Of a stretch of DNA of 64,000 nt, positions 52,942-60,866 are shown piece by piece. Positions within the stretch are counted from its first letter, which is position 1. Each line of letters opens with the position of its first letter. The stretch spans positions 1-64,000 of the forward strand of contig JAKZES010000014.1 in NCBI GenBank assembly GCA_022548915.1. Reading direction: 5' to 3'. Origin of the DNA: Verrucomicrobiaceae bacterium E54. Lineage in GTDB: Bacteria; Verrucomicrobiota; Verrucomicrobiia; Verrucomicrobiales; Akkermansiaceae. The notes beneath the pieces are model-generated. The model was not told the origin of the DNA. It did not search any database and saw nothing but the letters and a program-made list of their open reading frames with translations. The position numbers and the translations under genes are program-made.

Positions 52942-54084
52942 CTACTCCTGATACACCGGGATGTAGCGGTGCGGCGTGCCGAGGATGATGATGGCCATCG
53001 GCGTGGTGTGGGGGTAGGGCTTCTTGGGATTTTCCCACGAGCCGTTGGGCTGCTGCAGGGCGATGAGGGCGTCGCGGATCTGGGGATACCACTTGGCGTA
53101 GTGCTCGTCGCCGGCCTGCACCATGGCCTGGATGGCGTAGTAGTGGGCGTAGTAGTAGTAGCCGATCTCCTCGCGGTTGAAGACCTTGGGGCTGTTCTCG
53201 AGGTAGCGGACCGCGGCCTGCACCCACTCGGTGTCGCGCATGCCGCACAGCTGGGCGGCGTAGGCACCGCCAGCGGTGCAGGCGAGGGTCGAGCCGCCGC
53301 TGCCCTGGTAGCCGAAGCCACCGGTCTTCTCGTTCCAGACCTGGTCCCGCAGGTAGCCGACGACCCGGTCGATGGTCTCGGTCGGGACGAGGACTCCGGC
53401 CTGACGAGCCGAAGCGAGGGAGACGAAGACCATGGCTGTGACCGAGGTGTCCTGACCGCAATCCGGACGCGCATGGTAGCGCCAGCCCCCCAACGGACTC
53501 TGCGCCCGGAGAATGACCTGCACGGCCCGTTCCAGCTGCAACTGGATGCGGGCGTTGTCTTCGTTGTTCGCGGTCATGCCCCAGAGTTCCGAGAGGCACA
53601 GGGTGTAGAGCCCGTGTTCATACATCCCGGGCATGTATCCGGTGGATGACTCCTCGGCCTTCTTGAGCAGGTATTCCTTGGCGCGGTCGAGCGCCGCCCC
53701 GTAGCGGCCGAAGCCGGGGAAGTGGCCCTTCACCATGAAGGCCATGAGCCCGAGCGAAGTGCCGGCCGTGGAGAAGGTGCCGTCTTCCCTGGCCCACGAG
53801 CCGTCCTGCCGCTGCGTGTTGATCAGGAATTGCAGACCCCGCTCGATGGCGAGGTCGGCCGCCTCGGTCAGCTCGGGGGCTTCGGTCCCGGCAGGAGGCT
53901 CGGGGTCGCTTTGAGCGTGCACGGGCGAGAGGAGGGAGAAGCACCCAAATACCCAAGCACCCAAACACCCAAAGAATGACGAAGGACGAAATCCGAATGT
54001 TAGGCGGGACGCACGCCAGAACTCGAACTTGGGAATTTCGGATTTCATTGGGTGTTTGGGTTCTTGGTCATTCGGATTTTTCAT
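52942..54084 (-). CDS. Secreted alpha/alpha-toroid (prenyltransferase/squalene cyclase-like) repeat protein
   Basis: 380 aa from the ATG at 54084, which overlaps the upstream stop (ATGA); no strong Shine-Dalgarno sequence, and another ATG at 54048 lies inside the same repeat. The first about 50 residues, including most of the signal peptide (FFGCLGAWVFGCFSLLSPVHAQ, in parts), are encoded by an inverted-repeat element. The mature part has repeated toroid motifs: LQFLINTQRQDGSWAREDGTF, TSLGLMAFM, DTSVTAMVFVSL, ALIALQQPNGSW. No DxDD cyclase motif is visible, so catalysis is doubtful; similar secreted proteins occur at the end of MoxR/VWA operons. Confidence 0.75.
   Translation of the reverse strand: MKNPNDQEPKHPMKSEIPKFEFWRASRLTFGFRPSSFFGCLGAWVFGCFSLLSPVHAQSDPEPPAGTEAPELTEAADLAIERGLQFLINTQRQDGSWAREDGTFSTAGTSLGLMAFMVKGHFPGFGRYGAALDRAKEYLLKKAEESSTGYMPGMYEHGLYTLCLSELWGMTANNEDNARIQLQLERAVQVILRAQSPLGGWRYHARPDCGQDTSVTAMVFVSLASARQAGVLVPTETIDRVVGYLRDQVWNEKTGGFGYQGSGGSTLACTAGGAYAAQLCGMRDTEWVQAAVRYLENSPKVFNREEIGYYYYAHYYAIQAMVQAGDEHYAKWYPQIRDALIALQQPNGSWENPKKPYPHTTPMAIIILGTPHRYIPVYQE
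53941..54084. repeat. Inverted-repeat element forming the N-terminus of the toroid protein
   Basis: Pairs of exact inverted blocks: cccaaacaccca (53960-53971) with tgggtgtttggg (54049-54060), and GAAATCCGA (53988-53996) with TCGGATTTC (54038-54046). CACCCAAATACCCAAGCACC precedes them as short direct repeats. On the minus strand it is read as the start and signal core of the toroid protein. Confidence 0.85.
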
Positions 54085-57000
54085 TTCGCGACGCGTTCGT
54101 AGTAGTTCTTGAGCGTGGCGCGGTACTCGAGCGGCAGTTCGCGGGCGAAGTTCTGGTTCAAGGCGGCGCGGTTGCGTTCGCCGAGGATCTCCCACTCGGA
54201 TTCCTTGTCGCCGGGCGCCTCACCACTGACGAAATCCGCGACGAAGCCGCTGATCTCCGTCTCATAGAGGTCGTTGGTTTCGGACTCGGTCAGCACATCG
54301 CTGTCGCTGGCCGACGGGGGAGGTGGGGCAGTGTTGAGGATCAGAGCCCATTGGATGATGAAGTGGCGAAGGCCTCGGTCGGCCGCGATCTGGGCCTGGG
54401 TGGCGTCGCCCTTGCGCGAGGACTTGAGGGCCGTCGCCGCGGTCTTGATCTGGTCATGAGCGATCGCCACGGCCGGGTCTCCCATTTCGCCCTCGCGGAA
54501 AGCTTCAAGCTTCGCGGCGAGGCTCTCCTGATCGGGAGCGAGGGCGGCGAGGTACTGGTCCGCCGCACCATGGGTCCGGCGGAGCAGTTGACGGTTCTTG
54601 CTGGCCACGTCGAGCACATCAATCAGCCGGTGAAGTTCGGGCGGCTCGGCATTGGTGACCGGAGTGGAAGGCAGGCCGGTGAGCATTTCGATGATGACGC
54701 CCATCTGGCCTCCGACCGCCCGGAGGGCGCTCTCCGCGGCGGTCATGGCATCGGCGGCATCCTGTCCCGCTTTGATGAGTTGCGCCGCTTCCTTCATCGA
54801 CGAAGCCGGGGCCTGAAAATCGATGCTCAGGTCAAGGTCCTCGAGTCTGTCGCGGGTCTTTTCGTCGAGCCGTTCGAAATCGACCTTGCCGGCGACTTCG
54901 GACAGGACGCGACAGAAAGCGTCCACGTCGGAGGTGAGTGCCTGCTGTTTGGCAGCGGCATCATCCGGCTGCTCTTCACGCAGCTGGCGCTGGCGGAAGG
55001 CGAAGAACTCCGCGTCGGACTGGGCGTTGTTGAGGTATTCGACGATCTCGGCGACGTAGCCGGTCTGGACCGCGATCTCGCCGACCAGCCCCTGAACCTT
55101 GGCCAGCGACTCGACGGCGATCTCCTGGATCTCGGCGGCGTCCTCGGCATCGCCGTCCTCCATCGCCAGCAGGGCGTCCTCGACGTCGGATGCGGCGAAA
55201 ACCAGCGGGGTTCCCACGTCGAGACGGGCGGCGACCAGGTCGAGCGATGGGGCGATGTCGCTGAGGCAGGTGAGCAGGTTGTTCTGGGGAGCAAGCAGCG
55301 CTTCGAGGTCTTGCTCGTCCGCCTCCTGGGTCGCGGCGATCAGGTCGTTCTGCCCGCCGACGACATCGGCCATGCCCGCGGTCGCCTTGGCCACCGATTG
55401 CCGGAAGCCGATCAGGGCCTGCAGCTTGTTGAGCTGGCCGAGCTGGGCCTCGGCGATCTCGCGCGCTTCGGCGAGGGCATTGGCGGCGTCTTCCTGCGGC
55501 TCGAGAGCCTCTTCGCCCTTCTTCGCCTCGAGCTGGGTTGCGGCCGACTTCATCGCCCGGTGGACGGCATCGAGCCGGTTGATCAAGGGAAGGGCCGCCT
55601 TGGGCGGGCCTTCGTCGCCCTGTGCCAACTCGGCGCGGAAAAGCTCCACCTCCTCGATCATGGCGAGCTGGTCGTCGAGCAGGCCCGGCGGGTTCTTTTC
55701 GTCGAGAGCGGCTTCCTCGGTCTGCTCGAGCAGGGCGATCTGCCGGGCCTCGAACTGCTCGAGCACGCCGAGGCGGTTGGTGGCGTCGGAGACATCGGCG
55801 GAAACGCCCAGGGACATCTGTGCCAGTTCCACCGACCAGACTTCAAGAATGGCGGCGAAGTCGTTCAAGGCCGTCAAAGCATCGGTCTGCGCGGTCACCA
55901 CTGCATCCCGATCCTTGTTCTGCAGGGCGGTGAGCGCGTCGGCCATCGAGGCCTCCGCCTGCAGGCGTCGCTCGTCACTGGGTGGCTCCGGCATCAGGGT
56001 GAGATCGAAGAGACCGGCGCGGGGTGCGGGGATCGAGGGGAGGGCGGCCAGCACCAGTTGGTCACGCAGTCGGGACTGCCGTCCGGCAAAGGCCTCGCTC
56101 AGTTCTCCGGCGTTCTTGATCTCGTCGGCCAGCGATGTCTGGGCGGTGATGATGGAATCCACCCGTTCCCGCAGATCGCGCAGCTGGGCATACTGCGAAC
56201 CGCTGCGCATGGTGAATTCCGCCTCCAGCAGGGGACGGATCAGGGGATAGGAGCCCACGGCGGCCTCGATGACCTTGCCGTCGCGGGTGAGCGTGGCCAC
56301 CTTCCGGATCGATTCGCTCAAGGCACCCGTCCGCAGGGCGTGGATGCGGCGGTTCAGGCCCAGCACGTGCAGTGCCTTCTCGTCATAGCGCATGTGGGCA
56401 TCGAGTTGATCCAGAAGTTCATCGGTCCAGGTGGCCACCTCCTCGTGGGCCGCGGCGAGGGCTTCGGCCTGCTCCGGCGTGGCGGTGAGCAGTTGCAGCC
56501 GCAGGCGGGCCAGTTCGTCGGCCAGCATGTTCGTTTCGCGGGCGAAGACCTCACGGGCGGCGTCGATGCCGCGTCGCATGACCAGTTCGCCCAGTTCCCG
56601 CGCGGCCTTGTTGACGGCGGCGATGGAGGGCTGCGGGTCGCGGGTTCCGGTGCCCACCTGGCCGCGCAGCAAGTCGGCGGCTCCGGCGACATCCTCGGTG
56701 GCGATGGTGCGGAGTTCGTCGCGCACCAGCCCGAGCATGTCGCTCTCGACCGCATCGCTGACCTGGTTGGCCGCCAGGTCGTCGAGCAGGGCCTGCACCT
56801 GATCGGAGGTATTGACGAGTTGCTCGCGGACCATTTCCTGCCGGATCGCCTCGAGTTGGCAGGTCGGCAGGTAGGAATCGGCCCGGGGATCGAGCCCGAG
56901 AACCAGCTCATGGGCGGCGCGCTCCTGGCGGTAGAGGTTGCGCACGCGGGTGAGCAGCCGCTCCATCTGCTTGGTGATGCCGGCGAGGTAGTCCTCGCGG

Positions 57001-58493
57001 GAGAGGAAGGTGATGCGGCGGGACTCGGTGCGCGCGCGGTGCGTGCCGTCTTCGCCGGGGTAGTTGTCGGCCACCTCGACGACGAAGGAAACCGAGTCGC
57101 CGATCTGCAGGTCGGGGAGTTCCTCGCGGTAGTCCCAGTCGAGCTTCTGCTCGCCCTCGCCGCTGACGGGCTGGGGGAGCTTGACGACCTTCTCCGGGCG
57201 TCGGTTGACCCGGTAGGTGATGGTCGTGGTGCCGATGCCGTGGTCGTCCTGGGCGCGAACGATGAGCTCCAGCGGGCGGCCGAGCATGGCGTCCAGGTTC
57301 GACTCTGGCGCGACCAGTTCGATCCGGGGCGCCTGGTCCGATGCCACCTGAAGGAAATAGCGTGGGCTGGTGAAGTCGAAGCCGTGCTCATCCTCGATCC
57401 ACGAGAAGCTGTAGCCCCGCGAGGCCGAGGCGGATTCGGAAAGCGAGAGCGTGCGGCCGTCGTCACCGACCGTGAGCGGCAGGTCTTCGGCGCCGTCGCG
57501 ATGGAGCGTGGCCTCGCGGATCGGGGTGTCGAGCGTCAGGTGCCAGCGGACCGCGGTTTCCTCGGGCACGGTGAGGGTGAGTGCTTCGACCGTCTCGGTC
57601 TCGCGATCGATGTAGTCGGGAAAGTCGAGGTCCACCTTGACCTCCGCGAGGCGGGGCGCGGGAATCACCCGCACCTGCCGCCAGTCGCTGCGTGCATCGC
57701 CGGCCCGGACGCGGTAGGTGAAATTTCGCGAGGCCGAGGCGATCTCGTAGGTGCAGCGTCCGTCGATCACCTCGAGCTCGATTTCGCGGGGCCGTCCCTC
57801 GCCGGTTTGGAGGGCGATGAGGGCGCTTTCCGGGACCGAGCCTGAGAGGCCGATCTCGATGCTCGCCGCCGCGCCTTCCTTGAGCACGAGATCACCTTCC
57901 CCGAGCTCGATGCGGGTGTCGGTCGGGTAGTCGATCGCCAGCCACGGCGTGAACATGCGTCCGATTCCGGCGGCGAGGAAGGAACCGTTGAGCACGGCAA
58001 TCACGGCCAGTACCGCGACGACTCCAAGGGCGATCCGCAAGGGGAAGCTGAGATCCCGCAGCGTGACCACCTCCCGTGGGGGAATGTCCTGGGCGGCCTG
58101 TTCGGCGAGGCTTTGGGCCGCCTCCCACATGGCCGGGGAGGTGCCGGGAGCGGCGCCGCTTTTCTCGAACTGCACCGCCGTGACCAGCAGGCTGTCCATG
58201 CCGCCCCGGTGGTCTTCGACCTGCCGTGCGATGCGGGTGGCGTTGAAGCTCCGCAGTCGCGACCAGCCGTGACGCCAGGCCTGGCGCAGTGCGACGCCCA
58301 GCAGGATCACCGCAAGGCCCGCCCGCGCCCAGCCGGGAAGGAAGGTGTAGCGGTCGATGATGATGGCGATCAGGAACAGCGGCACGAACCAGCGGGCGAA
58401 GGCCAGCAGGCCGCCGAGCAAATGCTTGCGCTGCATCCGCATCCAGACGGCGCGAAGGCAGTGGGTCAGGGCACTGGGATTGGATTCGCTCAT
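54081..58493 (-). CDS. Large DUF4175-like membrane protein with long coiled-coil region
   Basis: 1470 aa from the ATG at 58493, which overlaps the previous stop (TGATG). Two N-terminal membrane segments (FARWFVPLFLIAIIIDRYTF and AGLAVILLGVAL, about 28-65) and one at about 155-180 (IALGVVAVLAVIAVLNGSFL). A periplasmic stretch of immunoglobulin-like beta domains follows (about 190-480; VKVDLDFPDYIDRETET, DDHGIGTTTITYRV), then about 900 residues of acidic, Ala/Glu/Leu-rich helix, probably coiled coil. DUF4175-type proteins belong to MoxR-linked operons; a chaperone or envelope-integrity role is inferred. Confidence 0.78.
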   Translation of the reverse strand: MSESNPSALTHCLRAVWMRMQRKHLLGGLLAFARWFVPLFLIAIIIDRYTFLPGWARAGLAVILLGVALRQAWRHGWSRLRSFNATRIARQVEDHRGGMDSLLVTAVQFEKSGAAPGTSPAMWEAAQSLAEQAAQDIPPREVVTLRDLSFPLRIALGVVAVLAVIAVLNGSFLAAGIGRMFTPWLAIDYPTDTRIELGEGDLVLKEGAAASIEIGLSGSVPESALIALQTGEGRPREIELEVIDGRCTYEIASASRNFTYRVRAGDARSDWRQVRVIPAPRLAEVKVDLDFPDYIDRETETVEALTLTVPEETAVRWHLTLDTPIREATLHRDGAEDLPLTVGDDGRTLSLSESASASRGYSFSWIEDEHGFDFTSPRYFLQVASDQAPRIELVAPESNLDAMLGRPLELIVRAQDDHGIGTTTITYRVNRRPEKVVKLPQPVSGEGEQKLDWDYREELPDLQIGDSVSFVVEVADNYPGEDGTHRARTESRRITFLSREDYLAGITKQMERLLTRVRNLYRQERAAHELVLGLDPRADSYLPTCQLEAIRQEMVREQLVNTSDQVQALLDDLAANQVSDAVESDMLGLVRDELRTIATEDVAGAADLLRGQVGTGTRDPQPSIAAVNKAARELGELVMRRGIDAAREVFARETNMLADELARLRLQLLTATPEQAEALAAAHEEVATWTDELLDQLDAHMRYDEKALHVLGLNRRIHALRTGALSESIRKVATLTRDGKVIEAAVGSYPLIRPLLEAEFTMRSGSQYAQLRDLRERVDSIITAQTSLADEIKNAGELSEAFAGRQSRLRDQLVLAALPSIPAPRAGLFDLTLMPEPPSDERRLQAEASMADALTALQNKDRDAVVTAQTDALTALNDFAAILEVWSVELAQMSLGVSADVSDATNRLGVLEQFEARQIALLEQTEEAALDEKNPPGLLDDQLAMIEEVELFRAELAQGDEGPPKAALPLINRLDAVHRAMKSAATQLEAKKGEEALEPQEDAANALAEAREIAEAQLGQLNKLQALIGFRQSVAKATAGMADVVGGQNDLIAATQEADEQDLEALLAPQNNLLTCLSDIAPSLDLVAARLDVGTPLVFAASDVEDALLAMEDGDAEDAAEIQEIAVESLAKVQGLVGEIAVQTGYVAEIVEYLNNAQSDAEFFAFRQRQLREEQPDDAAAKQQALTSDVDAFCRVLSEVAGKVDFERLDEKTRDRLEDLDLSIDFQAPASSMKEAAQLIKAGQDAADAMTAAESALRAVGGQMGVIIEMLTGLPSTPVTNAEPPELHRLIDVLDVASKNRQLLRRTHGAADQYLAALAPDQESLAAKLEAFREGEMGDPAVAIAHDQIKTAATALKSSRKGDATQAQIAADRGLRHFIIQWALILNTAPPPPSASDSDVLTESETNDLYETEISGFVADFVSGEAPGDKESEWEILGERNRAALNQNFARELPLEYRATLKNYYERVAK

Positions 58494-60862
58494 CAGGTCA
58501 GGTCGTGTCGTCGGCGCAGCAGCCATTCCATCCCGAGGAGGCCGACCAGCAGGACGGCCACCAGGGCGTTGTCCCACAGCGGGCGCTCGGAGCGGACCGT
58601 GGTCGTGATCGGTTCGTCATCCACCAGACCGCCGAGCCTTGGCAGGTCGCGCACGCCCAGCACCTGTCCTCCGGTCAGTTGGGCGATGCGTTGCAGGCCT
58701 GGGAGCTGCATGTTGGTGTCGGCCAGTTCCTCGTTCACGACCGCCACCTGGAACTCGGTGGTGTTGGAAACCTCGCGGTCGTCCTCGTTGGCCTCGAGGC
58801 GGTAGCGGCCGGGCACCGGCGCGGTGAAGTAGCCCTCGTAAAGGCCGGGCGAAGTGCGGTCCGGTTGGAGGCGCACGCGTTCGGTCAGGGCGTTGTCGCC
58901 GACGCCCCTGACCGTGATCTCGAAGGACGGCTGGACGACCGATTCGAAGTCCTCGTCGAGCACGTGGGCGTAGAGCCGCGTCTGTTCGCCGTCGCGGTAG
59001 GTCGAGCGGTCCGTCTCGAGGCGGATGCGCTTGTGCTCGCCCATCAGGCGCGAAAGCGTGAGGAACTGGATGCACTGCGACCAGACGCGCCAGTGGTACT
59101 TGTCACCGGTCTTGAAGCGCAGGCGCCAGAGGCGGTCGGTGGCGAGCGACAGGCACTTGCCGGTGCCGTAGCGCTGCCAGGCCACCATCGGGTAGCGCTG
59201 CGAGCCGCCGCTGGCATCGGAAAGCGTGGCCAGCACGGTGGCGCCCGGTTTGGCGCCGATCAGCGGCGGCAGGTGGTCGAGCGGGGCGACGCGACTCCAG
59301 ATGCGATCGTTCTCCTCGGTTGAATTCTCAAGCAGCATGACCATGCTACTACGTCCCTCGGAGGTGAGCACCGGGTAGGTGGATTCCGGCGTGATCTCCC
59401 ACTCGCTGTCCGGATCGAAACGCACCGGCAGCATGGTCTCGACGGGGGTGTCGGCGAAGGAGGCGGGGGTGTGCATCGGCCCGCAGAGCACCAGCAGCGA
59501 GCCGCCGCGGTCGCGGATGAGCTCCTCGAGCAGGCCGAGTTCCTCGGGTGTGAAAAACGCGGCGTCGACGTCGCCGAGGATGACCAGGTCGTACTGGAAC
59601 GCATCCTCGCGCTTCGAGGGGAAGCGCTCGATGTGCTCGGGCGAGTTGCGAGCGAACTCGGGGCCGGCGCACGACGAGATGAAGGTGGTGTCGAGGCGAG
59701 GGTCGCGCTTGAGGATCGCGGAGAGGTAACGGAACTCCCATCGGTTGTTGCCCTCGATGTAGAGCACCTTCACCTTCTCGTTGACCACCCGGATGGTACG
59801 GTCGACGCGGTTGTTCGTCACCGAGACCTCGTCGTCGAAGGGCTCGATCGCCACCTCGATGCGGGCCGCGCCCTTCTCGTAGATGTCGACGTTGAAATCA
59901 ACGTCCTCGAACTGCAGGCCACCCTCGAAGCGCACCCGCTTTTGCGAGACCTGGCGATCATTGAGCCGGACCGTGAGCCTCGCGGTGCGCTTCTCGTAGC
60001 CCTTCGAGAGCAACTGCACCTTGACCGGCACGCGGTCGCCGGAGAAGGCGACCTCCTGCATGACGATGTTGCGGATCGACACGTCGTCGGGTTCCTCGAG
60101 CCCGATGGGCACCGGAAAGACCGGGATCCCGCGCGCGCCGAGATCCCGCAAGACGGCCTCGGTGCGTTGCGAGGAGGCGTTGTCGATGCCGTCGGTGAGC
60201 ATCACGATGCCGGCCGGCGCGGTGGCACCCGACTTGGCCACGCTTTCCAGCGACGCGGCGATGGAGGTGGTCGGCTCCGAGGGCGTGAGTCCGGCGAGAT
60301 CATCCACGGTGACCGTATTGGCGTCGCTGACGATCTGCGGTGAACGGCCGAAGCTGTGGTAGCTGATGTCGAGCGAGTCACCCAGTCCCTCGAAGACCGC
60401 CTGCGCCGAGTCGGTGAGGATGCCGCGGGCGAGGTCCAGCCGCGACGCGGAAAGGATGGCCTGCCGCTGGTCGGCGTCGAGCCCCATCACCACGTGGTCC
60501 GGTTCGGATTCATCCTCGGCGAGCATGCCCAGCGCGGCCGCGGCGTCGGCGACGTCCTCCGAGTTCTTGCGCGGGTCCTGCATCGACATGCTCTCGGAGA
60601 CGTCGATCAGCACCGGCAGGGTGCGCGCCTGGGTGTGGGTCTCGCGGACCACGCGGGTCGGCTCGAAAAGCGAGGCAACGATCAGCGCCAGCGCGATCAG
60701 GCGGGCCGCGCCGAGGAGAATCCTCAGCCAGACCGGCAGCCCCCACGAGCGGCGGTAGAGGAAGAGCGTGAGCAGCACCACCGCGGCGAAGGCCGCGATC
60801 ATGAGCGGTGCGGGCAACGGGCGGGCCCAGAAGAAGTCGTCGAATCCGGCGGCGATGATCAT
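58493..60862 (-). CDS. Membrane protein with VWA and glutamine-amidotransferase-like domains
   Basis: 789 aa. Two N-terminal membrane segments (LMIAAFAAVVLLTLFLY, RLIALALIVASLF). VWA domain (about 80-255): LPVLIDVSESMS gives the D-x-S-x-S metal site, and IVMLTDGIDN comes later. Class I glutamine-amidotransferase-like domain (about 355-600; VLYIEGNNRWEFRYL, LVILGDVDAAFFTPEELGLLEELI in parts, LLVLCGP) without an obvious catalytic Cys triad. A final membrane segment (NALVAVLLVGLLGMEWLLRRR) anchors the C-terminus. Such proteins accompany BatA/DUF58 and presumably work with the MoxR ATPase. 4 bp after the BatA-type gene. Confidence 0.85.
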   Translation of the reverse strand: MIIAAGFDDFFWARPLPAPLMIAAFAAVVLLTLFLYRRSWGLPVWLRILLGAARLIALALIVASLFEPTRVVRETHTQARTLPVLIDVSESMSMQDPRKNSEDVADAAAALGMLAEDESEPDHVVMGLDADQRQAILSASRLDLARGILTDSAQAVFEGLGDSLDISYHSFGRSPQIVSDANTVTVDDLAGLTPSEPTTSIAASLESVAKSGATAPAGIVMLTDGIDNASSQRTEAVLRDLGARGIPVFPVPIGLEEPDDVSIRNIVMQEVAFSGDRVPVKVQLLSKGYEKRTARLTVRLNDRQVSQKRVRFEGGLQFEDVDFNVDIYEKGAARIEVAIEPFDDEVSVTNNRVDRTIRVVNEKVKVLYIEGNNRWEFRYLSAILKRDPRLDTTFISSCAGPEFARNSPEHIERFPSKREDAFQYDLVILGDVDAAFFTPEELGLLEELIRDRGGSLLVLCGPMHTPASFADTPVETMLPVRFDPDSEWEITPESTYPVLTSEGRSSMVMLLENSTEENDRIWSRVAPLDHLPPLIGAKPGATVLATLSDASGGSQRYPMVAWQRYGTGKCLSLATDRLWRLRFKTGDKYHWRVWSQCIQFLTLSRLMGEHKRIRLETDRSTYRDGEQTRLYAHVLDEDFESVVQPSFEITVRGVGDNALTERVRLQPDRTSPGLYEGYFTAPVPGRYRLEANEDDREVSNTTEFQVAVVNEELADTNMQLPGLQRIAQLTGGQVLGVRDLPRLGGLVDDEPITTTVRSERPLWDNALVAVLLVGLLGMEWLLRRRHDLT

Positions 60863-60866
60863 GGCT

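Noticed and set aside
53976-57845. 1289-codon plus-strand open frame opposite the DUF4175-like gene
   Set aside because: Antisense shadow of a long Ala/Glu/Leu-rich coiled-coil gene, where the opposite strand is rarely interrupted by stops. A smaller case at 60768-63134 is the same.
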